Positions 18,278 to 28,368 are shown, numbered from the stretch's first letter. The stretch is DNA of 64,000 nucleotides from Kocuria sp. p3-SID1428 (GCF_025149945.1 NZ_JALXVH010000001.1:65418-129417), one strand, 5' to 3'. The notes: generated by a model from the letters alone, not told the origin. Numbers and translations are program-made.

Positions 18278-20286
18278 CAGGCGTCCTCCTCGTTCGTGCG
18301 TCGGTCGGCGGCCGGGCGGGTCGCATCCGGGTCCTGCGGGGGCGGCGGGTCGGCCGGGGCTGACACGCCTGCCTCGCGGCGGGCCCGACGCCTGCGCTCG
18401 GCGACGGTGAGTCCGCGCTCGTCGTCGGGCTCCGCCGAAGCCCCCGACGGGCGGGAGCTCAGCGGCGAGGAGGCGCCCACGAGCTCCGACTCGGCCGGGG
18501 CGGTCTGCGCGGCGGGCTCCTCGGCCACGGCGCCGGCGGATGGATCCAGGTCATCCGGGGTCCGGGTGCGTCCGGCGCCGCGGTAGAGCGGCACGGCATC
18601 GAGGGTCTCGGGATCCAGTCCGGAGCCCTTGCGACCCTGGGCGAAGAAGCGGGTGCGCGAGAGCAGGACCATGACGGGGTGGGTGAACAGGAAGACGACC
18701 ACCAGGTCGATCACTGCGGTCAGACCCAGGGTGAACGCGAAGCCGCGCACGTTGCCCACTGCCACGAAGTAGAGCACCACGGAGGCGATCAGGTTCACGG
18801 TCTTGGAGGCGATCACCGTCTGGCGGGCGCGCTTCCAGCCGTGGTCGATGGCCGCCGGGATCGTGCGCCCGATGCGGATCTCATCGCGGATGCGCTCGAA
18901 GTAGACGATGAACGAGTCCGCGGCCATGCCGATCGACACGATCAGACCGGCCACGCCGGCCATCGACAGGCGGTAGTTCATGCCCCAGCCCAGCAGCACG
19001 ATGGCCAGCCAGGACGCCACGCCCAGGACCACGAGCGAGGCGATGGTCACCAGGCCCAGCAGGCGGTACTGCAGCAGGCAGTAGACGGCCACCAGGGCCA
19101 GGCCGATGAGTCCGGCGACGACGCCCCAGCGCAGCTGATCGGCGCCCATCGTGGCCGAGATCTGCTGCTCGGAGGAGATCTCGAAGCTCACGGGCAGGGA
19201 GCCGTAGCGCAGCTGCTCGGAGAGGAACGCGGCCTCCTCCTCGGTGAAGGAGCCGGTGATCTGCGCCTGGCCGTCGGGGATCACCGCGTCCATGGACGGC
19301 GCGGAGATGACCTCGCCGTCGAGCAGGATCGCGAACTGGTTGCGCGGGTCGCCGGGGCTGGTCTGCCCGATCGAGTTCAGGCGCTCGGAGAGCTCCTTGA
19401 AGGTCTGGGTGCCCTCATCGTCGAACTGGATGTTCACGGCGTACTGACCGGTGGTCGTCCCGTTGGCGCCCTGGGCCATGCCGTACGACGAGTCCGAGAT
19501 GTCAGTGCCCTCGAGCTCGATCGGGCCCAGGATGTACTTGCCGCCGCCGGCCGGATCGCAGGCGACGATGGCCGCCTCCGGGTCCTGGGCCGCGCGCTGC
19601 TCAGGGGTCTGCGGCTGTGTGCAGTCCGTGGCCTCGTACTGGGCCATCAGATCGCCGTCGACCCAGTTGGGATCCGACGAGTCCGTGGGCTCGGCCTCCG
19701 GCTCGATCTGCTCGTCCTCCGGTGTGCGCTGATCCTCGGGAGTGGCTTCGGCGGGGCCGACCATCAGCACCGGGCGGAAGCTCATCTGCGCCGAGGTCTG
19801 GATCAGGTCCCGGGTCTCCTGATCGGGCGTGCCCGGCATGGACACCACGATGTTCTCCCCGCCCTGCGTGGAGACCTCGGCCTCGGAGACGCCGGAGCCG
19901 TCGACGCGCTGGCGGATGATCTCCACCGCCTGGTCGAGCTGCTCCTGGGAGATCTCATCGCCCTCCTGCTGACCGGTCAGCTCGGGAGTCAGGATCATCT
20001 GCGTGCCGCCCTCGAGGTCCAGCGCCAGACGCGGCCCCCAGCCGGTGTGCCCCTGCCCCGCACCCCAGCTGAGCACGCCGAACAGGGCGACCAGGAGCAC
20101 GAACATGGCCACGAGCGAGCCGCGGGCGGTGCTCACCGCGCGGTGCAGCTCGGTGCCGCCGACCTGCCGGCGCTGCGCGCGCTGGGCGGCGGTCTCCTGC
20201 TCGCCGCGGCGCGGCTTCTTCTTCCGGTCCCCCGGCTCGCGGCCGGGGGTGCTCGCGGAGGAGCGATCTTCTGGCGATGTCGACAT
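18277..20286 (-). CDS. secD: protein translocase subunit SecD
   Basis: Membrane component of the SecDF export motor. The 669 residues show TM1 (about 56-75), then LDLEGGTQMILTPEL, which is the SecD G-G signature at the head of the first periplasmic domain. TM2-6 contain MNYRLSMAGVAGLIVSIGMAADSFIVYFERIRDE. A disordered Glu/Pro/Asp insertion in the periplasmic domain (about 170-185) and a long acidic C-terminal tail make it larger than the usual 550-600. It lies between yajC and secF on the minus strand. Confidence 0.95.
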   Translation of the reverse strand: MSTSPEDRSSASTPGREPGDRKKKPRRGEQETAAQRAQRRQVGGTELHRAVSTARGSLVAMFVLLVALFGVLSWGAGQGHTGWGPRLALDLEGGTQMILTPELTGQQEGDEISQEQLDQAVEIIRQRVDGSGVSEAEVSTQGGENIVVSMPGTPDQETRDLIQTSAQMSFRPVLMVGPAEATPEDQRTPEDEQIEPEAEPTDSSDPNWVDGDLMAQYEATDCTQPQTPEQRAAQDPEAAIVACDPAGGGKYILGPIELEGTDISDSSYGMAQGANGTTTGQYAVNIQFDDEGTQTFKELSERLNSIGQTSPGDPRNQFAILLDGEVISAPSMDAVIPDGQAQITGSFTEEEAAFLSEQLRYGSLPVSFEISSEQQISATMGADQLRWGVVAGLIGLALVAVYCLLQYRLLGLVTIASLVVLGVASWLAIVLLGWGMNYRLSMAGVAGLIVSIGMAADSFIVYFERIRDEIRIGRTIPAAIDHGWKRARQTVIASKTVNLIASVVLYFVAVGNVRGFAFTLGLTAVIDLVVVFLFTHPVMVLLSRTRFFAQGRKGSGLDPETLDAVPLYRGAGRTRTPDDLDPSAGAVAEEPAAQTAPAESELVGASSPLSSRPSGASAEPDDERGLTVAERRRRARREAGVSAPADPPPPQDPDATRPAADRRTNEEDA

Positions 20287-20434
20287 CGGGGGCGCAGATC
20301 CTTGCGGGGTTCGAGGGGTTCAAGACGGGGGCCGCGTGCTGCGGCCACGCCATGGCGGGCCCGAGCAGTCGAGCTCGGGACCGCGACACGCACGAGCGCC
20401 CCGGCCGAGCGGCCGAGGCGCAGGTGCTGGAGGA

Positions 20435-20899
20435 TCAGCGGGAGGAGTCGGCTCCCGGATCGCGGGGATCCGTGGGATCACCGGCGGCGGTGTCGTCGAC
20501 GGGGGTCTCGTCAGCGGCCGTGGAGCCGGTGGCACCCGCACCCTCAGCGCGGGTCTGCGTGCCCTGGGCGCCGGGGGCGTCCTTCTCGACAACATTGGTC
20601 AGCGTCTGCAGGTGCACCGTGACCTGGGTGCCCGGGGCGATCTCGAGGACGGCCTTGACGGCGTCCTCGTCCTTGGAGACCAGGCGGCCGTAGAGGCCGT
20701 AGCTCGTCATGACCTCCATGCCCGGCTCCATGGCGCGCTGCTGCGACTTGAGCTTCTCCTGCTGCTTCTTGCGGGTGCGGCTGGAGAACCAGAACATGCC
20801 GATGATCAGCAGCAGCATGAAGCCGAAGAGCAGCATGGAGGAGCCGCCTCCTCCGGCGCTTCCGGCGGCGGACAGCGAAGCGGGAACGGCGGGTGTCAT
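20435..20899 (-). CDS. yajC: preprotein translocase subunit YajC
   Basis: Small single-span accessory of the SecDF complex, 154 residues. A Gly/Ser-rich N-terminus leads to one TM helix (about 22-40), then a basic stop-transfer stretch (RTRKKQQEKLKSQQ). The YajC core follows with PGMEVMTSYGLYGRL and VHLQTLTNVVE. The C-terminal 45 residues are a disordered acidic tail. The start is ATG 20899, with GGAGTC upstream; a longer ORF upstream is not supported. It lies 148 nt before secD. Confidence 0.93.
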   Translation of the reverse strand: MTPAVPASLSAAGSAGGGGSSMLLFGFMLLLIIGMFWFSSRTRKKQQEKLKSQQRAMEPGMEVMTSYGLYGRLVSKDEDAVKAVLEIAPGTQVTVHLQTLTNVVEKDAPGAQGTQTRAEGAGATGSTAADETPVDDTAAGDPTDPRDPGADSSR

Positions 20900-21014
20900 G
20901 CAGACTCCTGATCCTGCGATGCGCTCGAGGCATCGCATGGTGGTCGTTGCCGCGGCTCGGTCTCAGCTCCGGGACGTGGAGGCTGGCCTCGGGCGGCGGC
21001 GGGGATTCCCGTCC

Positions 21015-21020
21015 ATGGTA
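21015..21020 (-). promoter_or_regulatory. candidate -10 box for yajC-secDF
   Basis: TACCAT on the minus strand, preceded by CGCGTCCCC. The same CGCGTCCCCTAC string is found at the yebC promoter candidate. It lies about 115 nt upstream of the yajC start. Confidence 0.35.
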
Positions 21021-21162
21021 GGGGACGCGACCGCGCTGCACCCGGTCAGCGGCCTCCCAGGCGACGGGTCACGCAGAGCGCTTCCGCACCCCGCCCGCAG
21101 GAAGGGGCGGGCTCCTGGCCCCCGCTCGAGCCGCGCTGCATGCAGCTCGGCCCGTCTGCGGG

Positions 21163-22257
21163 CTACTGCTGCGGCGGGTCCTGCTCGCTGGGCGCCCTGT
21201 CCCCGAGCGCCTGGCGCACCGCGGTGTCGCGGAAGGCGGCGTGCTCGGGCGGGACCAGTCCCAGGTGCTCCCAGGCAGCGGGCATGGCAATGCGACCGCG
21301 CGGGGTCCGTGCCAGCAGGCCCTCGCGCACCAGGTAGGGCTCGGCGACCTCCTCGACGGTCTCCGATTCCTCCCCCACGGCGATGGCCAGCGTGGACAGC
21401 CCCACCGGGCCGCCGCCGAAGTGGCGGATCAGCGCCTCGAGCACGGAGCGATCCAGGCGATCCAGGCCCCTCGAGTCGACCTCGTACATCTCCAGGGCCG
21501 CCGAGCAGGCTCGAGCGTCGATGCTGTCCACGCCGTGGACCAGGGCCCAATCGCGCACGCGCCGCAGCAGGCGGTTGGCGATGCGCGGCGTACCGCGCGA
21601 GCGGGTGGCCACCTCCTGGAAGCCCTCCGTGGACAGGCGCAGGTCCAGCAGCCCGGCCGAGCGGCGCAGCACAGAGACGAGCTCATGATCGCTGTAGAAC
21701 TCGAGGTGCCCGGTGAAGCCGAAGCGATCGCGCAGCGGCCCCGGCAGCAGACCAGCGCGCGTGGTGGCTCCGACCAGTGTGAACGGCGGCAGATCCAGTG
21801 GGATCGAGGTCGCTCCGGCGCCCTTGCCCACCACGATGTCGACCCGGAAGTCCTCCATGGCCATGTAGAGCATCTCTTCGGCAGGCCGGGACATGCGGTG
21901 GATCTCGTCGAGGAACAGCACCTCGCCCTCGGTCAGTGAGGAGAGGATGGCCGCCAGATCCCCGGAGTGCTGGATGGCAGGACCGGATGAGATGCGCAGC
22001 GGAGCACCCATCTCCTGGGCGATGATCATGGCCAGCGTGGTCTTGCCCAGACCGGGAGGGCCGGACAGCAGCACGTGATCGGCGCTGCGGCCCCGCAGCC
22101 TGGAGGCCTCCAGGACCAGGGAGAGCTGCTGGCGCACGCGCGGCTGGCCCACGAAGTCCGCCAGGGACTCGGGGCGCAGCGCCGATTCGACGGCGCGCTC
22201 ATCCAGCTCCGGCTCCCCGCCCACGAGGCGCTCGGGTCCGCTGTGCTGTGCGTCCAT
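21163..22257 (-). CDS. ruvB: Holliday junction branch-migration helicase RuvB
   Basis: AAA+ motor that drives branch migration with RuvA. Walker A GPPGLGKT is at 66-73 and Walker B LFLDEIH at 114-120. Sensor 1 lies in [11 protein letters not shown]. The arginine-finger segment GPLRDRFG and the C-terminal winged helix ([16 protein letters not shown]) complete the protein. The 364 residues match family length. It starts 2 nt after the ruvA stop, so the pair is clearly an operon. Confidence 0.97.
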   Translation of the reverse strand: MDAQHSGPERLVGGEPELDERAVESALRPESLADFVGQPRVRQQLSLVLEASRLRGRSADHVLLSGPPGLGKTTLAMIIAQEMGAPLRISSGPAIQHSGDLAAILSSLTEGEVLFLDEIHRMSRPAEEMLYMAMEDFRVDIVVGKGAGATSIPLDLPPFTLVGATTRAGLLPGPLRDRFGFTGHLEFYSDHELVSVLRRSAGLLDLRLSTEGFQEVATRSRGTPRIANRLLRRVRDWALVHGVDSIDARACSAALEMYEVDSRGLDRLDRSVLEALIRHFGGGPVGLSTLAIAVGEESETVEEVAEPYLVREGLLARTPRGRIAMPAAWEHLGLVPPEHAAFRDTAVRQALGDRAPSEQDPPQQ

Positions 22258-22259
22258 GC

Positions 22260-22922
22260 TCAGCGGCCCTCCCCTGCCCGGTTCGAGCCGCGACCGGCCG
22301 CGGGAGTCGAGGCCCGCGCACCGAGCCAGGCCAGCACGGTGCGCAGGATCAGGGCGACATCACCGGACTCGGCGAGCTCCTCCCGGCCGTCCAGGGCGTC
22401 GTCGATCGCGGCGCCGGCGTCCTTCTCGTTCCAGCCCAGCCCCGTCAGGGCCTCGGTCACCTGAGTGCGCCACAACGGGATCTGCGCCGCCTGCGGGGCC
22501 GAGGCCGGCGCCGGATCGGCGGGCACGAGCTTGTCCGCGAGCTCGAGCACGATGCGCTTGGCACCCTTGGGCCCGATGCCGGAGACGGTGGTGAACGGCT
22601 TGGGGTCGCCCTGGGCGATGGCCGTGCGGACCTCCTGCGTGCCCAGAGCGGCCAGCACCGCCAAGGCGGTGCGCGGACCGATGCCGGAGACGCCCAGCAT
22701 GGTCTCGAAGATCTCCTTCTCCTCCGCGTCCGCGAAGCCGAACAGCAGCGGGGAGTCGTCCTTGCGCGCCACGTAGGCCGAGGCCAGCCGGGCCTCACGG
22801 CCCTCGTGCAGCCCGGAGAGGGTCTGCGGGGTGGCCTGCAGCTCCAGGCCCAGCCCCATGACGTCGACGACGACCGTGCTCAGCCCCTTGTGCAGCACCT
22901 CGCCGCGCACGGACGCGATCAT
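22260..22922 (-). CDS. ruvA: Holliday junction DNA-binding protein RuvA
   Basis: Tetramer that holds the Holliday junction for RuvB. The 220 residues open with the OB fold ([10 protein letters not shown]). Next come the tandem helix-hairpin-helix motifs [14 protein letters not shown] and [16 protein letters not shown], then the C-terminal RuvB-binding domain ([15 protein letters not shown]). The ATG at 22922 has GAGGAGAGGG upstream, which rules out a longer in-frame start. It lies 155 nt after ruvC and 2 nt before ruvB. Confidence 0.96.
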   Translation of the reverse strand: MIASVRGEVLHKGLSTVVVDVMGLGLELQATPQTLSGLHEGREARLASAYVARKDDSPLLFGFADAEEKEIFETMLGVSGIGPRTALAVLAALGTQEVRTAIAQGDPKPFTTVSGIGPKGAKRIVLELADKLVPADPAPASAPQAAQIPLWRTQVTEALTGLGWNEKDAGAAIDDALDGREELAESGDVALILRTVLAWLGARASTPAAGRGSNRAGEGR

Positions 22923-23077
22923 GGGAACACCCTCTCCTCGATGCGGGAGGCCACCCACGAGCAGGACGGCCATTCGAACATCAGTACGATACGCCGCTCA
23001 CCCTACCAAGCCGCAGGGACGACGCTGGGCAGGACGTGCCCCGGGAATCCCTACGCCCGCAGGCCCGGCGGATGCCC

Positions 23078-23749
23078 TCAGCGACCGCGTCGAGCCTTCT
23101 GCTCGGCCGCCTGCCAGGCGCGCTGGGCCGGAGTGAGGACTGCGCCGCGCTCCCGGGCGGCGCGCTGCAGACCCGTGCGCGCCCCCTGATGCGTGGTGGT
23201 CGTGGCCGCCTGAGCGTCCAGACCTGCTCCGACGCCGGAGCGCCAGCCGTGGCAGACGGCGATCGCCAGGGCATCCGCGGCATCGGCCGGACGCGGCAGA
23301 TCCTCGAGGCGCAGGATGCGCGCGATCATCTTGGTCACCGCGGCCTTCTCCGCCGAGCCGTCGCCGGTGACCGCGGCCTTGACCTCGGACGGGGTGTGCC
23401 AGGCGACCGGCACGCCGCGCGCTGCCGCGGCGGCGATCACCACGCCGGAGGCCTGGGCGGTGCCGACCACGGTGGGGGCGTTGTTCTGGGCGAAGACGCG
23501 CTCGATCGCCAGCGCGTCCGGGGCGAAGCGCTCGAGCAGCTGATCAGCGGCCTGGGCGATGCGCAGGATCCGCTGCTCGAGCGGCTCATCGGCTCCCGTT
23601 CCCTGGACCTCGTGGTGGACCCACTCGGCGCGGCGATCGGCGCGCATGCGCACGATCCCGAACCCGCAGCGGGTCAGCCCGGGGTCGACGCCCAGGATGA
23701 CCTGCTCGGGTGCGTGCGAGCGGATCTGCGATCGGGCCGCGGAGCCCAT
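23078..23749 (-). CDS. ruvC: crossover junction endonuclease RuvC
   Basis: Resolves Holliday junctions by paired nicks. The RNase H-like catalytic acids are visible: Asp22 in [12 protein letters not shown], Glu83 in [10 protein letters not shown], and the DAAD pair around 156-159 in [14 protein letters not shown]. The 223-residue length includes a basic Ala/Arg-rich C-terminal tail of about 45 residues beyond the core. The start at ATG 23749 gives an N-terminus about 15 residues longer than most RuvC proteins; no better start is apparent. It lies 32 nt downstream of yebC. Confidence 0.95.
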   Translation of the reverse strand: MGSAARSQIRSHAPEQVILGVDPGLTRCGFGIVRMRADRRAEWVHHEVQGTGADEPLEQRILRIAQAADQLLERFAPDALAIERVFAQNNAPTVVGTAQASGVVIAAAAARGVPVAWHTPSEVKAAVTGDGSAEKAAVTKMIARILRLEDLPRPADAADALAIAVCHGWRSGVGAGLDAQAATTTTHQGARTGLQRAARERGAVLTPAQRAWQAAEQKARRGR

Positions 23750-23781
23750 GGCGGTGCTTCGGTCCGCCGGCGGAGCCTGGC

Positions 23782-24543
23782 TCAGTCCTCGTCCTCGAGC
23801 TGGGCGGCGACCTCGGGGGTGATCTCCACGTTGGAGAACACGTTCTGGACGTCGTCGAGCTCCTCGATGGCATCGGCCAGGCGCAGGAACTTGCGGGCGG
23901 CGTCCGCGTCCAGCTCGACCTTCATGTTCGGACGGAACTGGGGGTCGTCGTTGTTGTACTCCAGCTCCGCCTCCTCCAGGGCCTTGCGGATCTGGGGCAG
24001 GTCGGTGGCCTCGGAGATGACCTCGAAGACCTCCTGGTCCTCGATGACCTCCTCCGCACCGGCGTCCAGCACGGCCATCATGACGTCGTCCTCGGTGACG
24101 CCGTCGGCCTTGGCGACCTCGGCCACGCCCTTGCGCTCGAACATGAAGGTCACCGAGCCCGGATCGGCCATGGTGCCGCCGTTGCGGGTCACGGCCACGC
24201 GCACATCGGAGGCCGCGCGGTTCTTGTTGTCGGTCAGACACTCGATGTACAGCGCCGAGCCCTCGGGGCCGCGGGCCTCGTAGAAGATCTCGGAGTACTC
24301 GATGACCTCGCCGGTCAGACCGGCACCGCGCTTGATGGCGCGGTCGATGTTGTCATTGGGCACCGAGTTCTTCTTGGCCTTGGACACGGCCAGGTCCAGC
24401 GCCGGGTTGCCGGCGGTGTCGGCGCCGCCCTGGCGTGCGGCGACCTCGATGCCCTTGATGTACTTGGCGAAGGCCTTGGCGCGCTTGGCGTCGATGGCGG
24501 CCTTCTTGTGCTTGGTGGTGGCCCACTTGGAGTGACCGGACAT
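23782..24543 (-). CDS. YebC/PmpR-family protein
   Basis: Cytoplasmic protein of the TACO1/YebC family, annotated as a transcriptional regulator and more recently tied to translation at difficult codon runs. The 253 residues begin with the signature [21 protein letters not shown]. They include [19 protein letters not shown] and the later [22 protein letters not shown] strong AGGAGG lies 6 nt before ATG 24543. Its position just before ruvC is the standard arrangement in many bacteria. Confidence 0.95.
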   Translation of the reverse strand: MSGHSKWATTKHKKAAIDAKRAKAFAKYIKGIEVAARQGGADTAGNPALDLAVSKAKKNSVPNDNIDRAIKRGAGLTGEVIEYSEIFYEARGPEGSALYIECLTDNKNRAASDVRVAVTRNGGTMADPGSVTFMFERKGVAEVAKADGVTEDDVMMAVLDAGAEEVIEDQEVFEVISEATDLPQIRKALEEAELEYNNDDPQFRPNMKVELDADAARKFLRLADAIEELDDVQNVFSNVEITPEVAAQLEDED

Positions 24544-24696
24544 GGCTTGCCTCCTGGTTCGGTGTCGGTGGCGCGCCGTGGGGAGGATCCCGACGGCGGC
24601 CGACCGCGCGTGCGGCGGGGTGCCGCCGCCGGCCTGAGTTGCCGGACGCGCACCCCCGCGACGCAGGACGCGCTGGTCTGGGAAGTCTGCTGGACG

Positions 24697-24702
24697 ATTG
24701 TA
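24697..24702 (-). promoter_or_regulatory. candidate -10 box for yebC-ruvCAB
   Basis: TACAAT on the minus strand, about 150 nt before the yebC start and immediately preceded by CGCGTCCCC. The 176-nt gap 24544-24719 holds nothing else I recognise. Confidence 0.45.
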
Positions 24703-24719
24703 GGGGACGCGCCGCCGGC

Positions 24720-25493
24720 TCAGCGCGGCCGGGACGCCGCGACCTCCCGAGCCTTCTCGGCGAGCAGGTCGTTGAGCGGCTCCAAGGTCTCGTGCCCGTG
24801 GCGGCGGCGCACCGCGGTGGCGATCAGGTGATCGGCCACCGCCGGATTCTTGGGCAGCAGCGAGCCGTGCAGGTAGGTGCCGATGACCTCGCGGGTCACC
24901 GCGCCCTCGGTGCCGTCCTGGCCGTCGTTGCCGGCACCGGAGACCACGGTGCCGAAGGGCTTCTGGCCCGCGCCCAGGTGGGTCAGACCGGAGTGGTTCT
25001 CGTAGCCGATCACGGTGCCGAGTTCGGGCGACTCGGTGACGATGTTGCCGATCAGCCGCTCCGGGCCCCCGACGGTCTCGAGGTCGAAGATCCCCACGCC
25101 GGTCAGCGTCTCGCCGCCGATCGTGCGGAAGCGATGGCCGAAGAGCTGGTAGAGCCCGCAGATCGCGAGCATGGGCGCGCCGTCCTGCACCAGCTCCAGC
25201 AGCAGCGGCTTGATGCGCTGCAGGTCCTCCATGACGCGGAACTGCCCTGAGTCCTGGCCGCCGCCGCCCACGAAGATGTCGCCGTCGCCGGGGAAGGAGT
25301 CCCCAGGGTTGTAGTCGGTGAGGCGCACGCTGTAGCCGCGGCGCTCCAGGCGGCGCTTGAGCGTCAGCGTGTTGCCCCAGTCGCCGTAGATGTTCATGTC
25401 CCGGGGGTAGAGCTGGACGAGGTGGATCTCACCCTGCCCGCCGAGCTCGGGCTCGGCCGCGGCGGAGGGGAGGTCGGGAGTCGCAGTGGTCAT
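24720..25493 (-). CDS. gatD: lipid II isoglutaminyl synthase, glutaminase subunit
   Basis: Class I glutamine amidotransferase subunit that releases ammonia for MurT, which amidates the D-Glu of lipid II. In the 257 residues the nucleophile Cys112 sits in [13 protein letters not shown], and His209 in [13 protein letters not shown] is the catalytic base. The start has AAGAGGA upstream. It lies 13 nt after murT on the same strand, and this pairing is what identifies it as GatD rather than a cobyric-acid-type enzyme. Confidence 0.93.
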   Translation of the reverse strand: MTTATPDLPSAAAEPELGGQGEIHLVQLYPRDMNIYGDWGNTLTLKRRLERRGYSVRLTDYNPGDSFPGDGDIFVGGGGQDSGQFRVMEDLQRIKPLLLELVQDGAPMLAICGLYQLFGHRFRTIGGETLTGVGIFDLETVGGPERLIGNIVTESPELGTVIGYENHSGLTHLGAGQKPFGTVVSGAGNDGQDGTEGAVTREVIGTYLHGSLLPKNPAVADHLIATAVRRRHGHETLEPLNDLLAEKAREVAASRPR

Positions 25494-25506
25494 CGCGGTC
25501 CTCTTC

Positions 25507-26808
25507 TCAGATCTCGGGGACGACGGCGACGGCGCGCAGCTCGCGGCGCAGCGTCAGCATGGAGGTGTAGGTGCAGAACACCCGCATGGGGCGTCCGTCT
25601 GCTGCGGCGATGAACTCCGTGAGCGCACGGCCAATCTCCGGTTCCACTGCGCCCACCTGCACCTGGTCGTAGTCCAGGCGCAGCGCCATGTCCCAGGCGC
25701 GTGTGCCCGTGACCATGTCCACTCCCCCGGTGCGCAGGGACTCGAACTCGACGTCCCACAGCCAGGAGACGTCGCGGCCGTCGGCGTACTCGTCGTTGAT
25801 GGAGATCATGGTCGCGTAGGACTCCGGCGCCGCCGAGGCCAGCGAGAGGCGGAAGCCCGCGGGGTTCTTCACGAGCAGCAGCTGCAGGGGGGTGCCCTCG
25901 ACCATGATGGTCTCCCCGCGCCCGAAGGCCGGGGTCACCCGCGACAGCTCGCCCAGCAGCGACGGCAGAGCAGCCGACGGGCCGCTGCGATCCTGCGACA
26001 CGGTCAGCGCCAGCGCCAGGGCGGCCGCGGCGTTGTAGACGTTGTAGACGCCGTAGAGATGGACCTCCGCCTGCGCCGGCTCCCCGCGCACGGAGAAGGT
26101 GACGTCGGTGGCCTCGAAGTCGTCCAGCTGGACGATCGCCTCCGGCTTGGCCTGCTGCGACGGCACCGGAGCCTCAGGGCCGTCGGCGCCGCGCATGTCG
26201 TCGTCCGACGGGAACATGGGCCGCAGCTTCTCCGACAGCCCGTACCAGTGCACCGCGGCCCCGGGGCGGACGTCATCGGCCAGAGAGGCGATGCGCGGGT
26301 CCTCGCGGTTGAGGACCACGGCCTCGGTGGTGGCCGCCGCGATCTGGGAGAGCATGCGGCGGGTGGTGTCGATCTCGCCGAAGCGGTCGAGCTGATCTCG
26401 CATGACGTTGAGCAGCAGTGCGAACCGGGGCTGGACGAGCTTCACGAAGTGGACCGCGTGGGCCTCGTCGAGCTCCAGCACGGCGATGTCCGCGTCCAGC
26501 CTGCCGGTCAGGGAGATCTCCTCCAGCAGGGAGGCCGCCACCCCGCGCACGAAGTTCGAGCCGGTGCGGTTGGTGAACACGCGCAGGCCCTGGGACTCGA
26601 GCAGCTGAACGGCCATCTTGGTGGTGGTCGTCTTGCCGTTGGTCCCGGAGATCACCACGACGCCCTGGGGCAGCCGGGCCAGCTGCTCGGCCACGAAGTC
26701 CGGGTGCAGCTTCTCCATCATCAGCCCGGGGAACGCCGAGCCCCCGCCGCGCAGCTTGGTGGCGGCGCGCACGCCCTGGCCGAGGAGCCTCACAAGTGGT
26801 CTGGACAT
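25507..26808 (-). CDS. murT: lipid II isoglutaminyl synthase, Mur ligase subunit
   Basis: Mur-ligase-like subunit that activates the D-Glu carboxylate of lipid II for amidation by GatD-derived ammonia. P-loop GTNGKTT is at 55-61, and LELDEAHAVHFV and LNVMRDQLDRFGE follow. The C-terminal MurT domain contains WLWDVEFESL and RLDYDQ. Length 433 from ATG 26808. That start lies 7 nt after TAGGAT; the ATG 9 nt upstream falls inside this box. The Cys4 zinc ribbon of characterised MurT proteins is absent: the whole protein has a single Cys (in RVFCTYTSML), and an acidic loop (SDDDMRGADGPEAP) lies in that region. Confidence 0.93.
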   Translation of the reverse strand: MSRPLVRLLGQGVRAATKLRGGGSAFPGLMMEKLHPDFVAEQLARLPQGVVVISGTNGKTTTTKMAVQLLESQGLRVFTNRTGSNFVRGVAASLLEEISLTGRLDADIAVLELDEAHAVHFVKLVQPRFALLLNVMRDQLDRFGEIDTTRRMLSQIAAATTEAVVLNREDPRIASLADDVRPGAAVHWYGLSEKLRPMFPSDDDMRGADGPEAPVPSQQAKPEAIVQLDDFEATDVTFSVRGEPAQAEVHLYGVYNVYNAAAALALALTVSQDRSGPSAALPSLLGELSRVTPAFGRGETIMVEGTPLQLLLVKNPAGFRLSLASAAPESYATMISINDEYADGRDVSWLWDVEFESLRTGGVDMVTGTRAWDMALRLDYDQVQVGAVEPEIGRALTEFIAAADGRPMRVFCTYTSMLTLRRELRAVAVVPEI

Positions 26809-26815
26809 GGCGGCC

Positions 26816-26821
26816 ATCCTA
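26816..26821 (-). promoter_or_regulatory. -10 box of a leaderless promoter for murT-gatD
   Basis: TAGGAT on the minus strand, with a 7-nt spacer (GGCCGCC) to ATG 26808. This spacing is typical of leaderless actinobacterial mRNAs and decides the start codon. Confidence 0.55.
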
Positions 26822-26874
26822 GTTCGTCGCCCCGACTCCTCAGCGACGGCAGGGCCGGAGACCAGACGCCCGGT

Positions 26875-28299
26875 TCAGCGCTCCCGAGCGATGACCTTGC
26901 CGGGATTGAGGATCCCCTGCGGATCGAAGACCTCGCGGATCCGCTGCTGGAGCTCGAGCTGATCCTCCCCGAGCTCCTCGCCCAGCCAGCGGCGCTTGAG
27001 CAGCCCGATGCCGTGCTCGCCTGACAGCGTCCCGCCCAGCTCCAGGGCGATCCGGAAGACCTCGCCGGCGGCCTCCCAGATGCGCTCTGGGACCTCTGGC
27101 TCCCCGACCAGGAAGACGGGATGCAGGTTGCCGTCGCCGGCGTGGGTGGTCGTGGGGATGAGGATCCCGTGGCGCAGCTCGATCTCGCGGATCCGCTCGA
27201 AGGCCTCGGCCAGCCGGTCGCGCGGCACGGCGATGTCCTCCACCAGGATCGAGCCGCGTCCGTCGAAGCCGCCGTCCCGGGCCATCTGCTCGGCACGTGC
27301 CTCCAGCGCAGGGAACGCGCTGCGCCGCAGGTCCACGAGCTCCTCGGCCTCCGTCTCGTCCTCGGCCGCGCGGACCTCTCCCCCGGCGCGTTCGAGGATC
27401 GCCGCGGTCCGCCCCGCGGCCTCGGCCGCCTCGGCCCCGTCGGTCTGGACCAGCAGGAACGATGACCCCGCCGAGCCGATGCGCCGACCGCGCAGCTGCT
27501 CGACGCACTGCACCGTGGGCCCGTCCATCAGCTCGAGCAGCGCGGGGGTGAGGCCTTCGGCCGTCACGGCGGAGGCGGCCGCCGAGGCAGCGACGACGCC
27601 CGGGAAGCTGGCGGCGACCACCGGCCGCGGCCCCGTCACGACGGGACGCAGCGCCAGGGTGCACTCCACGATCACACCCAGCGTGCCCTCCGAGCCGATC
27701 ATCAGTGCGCAGAGGTCGTAGCCGGTCACGCCCTTGACGGTGCGGTGGCCCACCGAGATCAGGCGGCCGTCGGCGAGCACGACCTTCAGCGCGAGCACCG
27801 CTTCGCGGGTGACGCCGTACTTCGCGCACAGCAGCCCGCCGGCGTTCATGGCGATGTTGCCGCCCACCGTGGAGATGTCCTTGCTGGCCGGATCCGGCGC
27901 CCACCACAGCCCGTGCTCGGCCAGCTGGGCGTTCAGCGCGCCGTTGAGGATCCCGGGCCCGACGACGGCCAGCCCGTTGGGCACCGAGATCTTGTGGATC
28001 CGGTCCATGTCCTGCGTGGAGAGCACGAGCTCGCCGGGGCCGGCGCACGCCCCGCCGGCCAGGCCGGTGCCCGCGCCGCGGGTGACGACCGGGATGTCGT
28101 GCTCGAAAGCGGTGCGGCACACGAGCTGGATGTCCTCGATGCTGCCGGCGCGGATCAGCGCCAGCGGGGCGCCCGGGCTGCGGTGCCCCGAGCGGTCCTC
28201 CCGCAGCGGCTCGAGCTCAGCGGGGTCGGTGCTCAGCCGCGCCCCCAGCTGCGCCTTGAGGTGCTTGAGCGCAGTCGTCGTCGGGTGGTTCGTGGGCAT
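26875..28299 (-). CDS. FAD-linked oxidase (GlcD / D-lactate dehydrogenase type)
   Basis: Flavoprotein that oxidises a 2-hydroxy acid, probably glycolate or D-lactate. The 474 residues carry the PCMH-type FAD-binding domain (TRGAGTGLAGGA, VGGNIAMNAGG, TGYDLCALMIGSEGTLGVI). They also carry the FAD-oxidase C-terminal domain with THAGDGNLHPVF and the closing SGEHGIGLLKRRWL. No iron-sulfur CxxC clusters are visible, so it resembles GlcD rather than a GlcD-GlcF fusion. The start has GAGGAG 8 nt upstream, and a TAGGCT box lies 70 nt before it. Monocistronic; the substrate is unproven. Confidence 0.87.
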   Translation of the reverse strand: MPTNHPTTTALKHLKAQLGARLSTDPAELEPLREDRSGHRSPGAPLALIRAGSIEDIQLVCRTAFEHDIPVVTRGAGTGLAGGACAGPGELVLSTQDMDRIHKISVPNGLAVVGPGILNGALNAQLAEHGLWWAPDPASKDISTVGGNIAMNAGGLLCAKYGVTREAVLALKVVLADGRLISVGHRTVKGVTGYDLCALMIGSEGTLGVIVECTLALRPVVTGPRPVVAASFPGVVAASAAASAVTAEGLTPALLELMDGPTVQCVEQLRGRRIGSAGSSFLLVQTDGAEAAEAAGRTAAILERAGGEVRAAEDETEAEELVDLRRSAFPALEARAEQMARDGGFDGRGSILVEDIAVPRDRLAEAFERIREIELRHGILIPTTTHAGDGNLHPVFLVGEPEVPERIWEAAGEVFRIALELGGTLSGEHGIGLLKRRWLGEELGEDQLELQQRIREVFDPQGILNPGKVIARER

Positions 28300-28368
28300 C
28301 AGGCAACTCCTCGGTCAGGTGCCGCAGCAAGCAGCACGAGGGGTCCTGCTGGGATGCGGTGTGACTCG

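Noticed and set aside
21090..21111. Seven-bp GC stem after ruvB as a terminator
   Set aside because: A stem of pure G/C this short is common by chance at this GC content, and there is no T-run or position-specific support.
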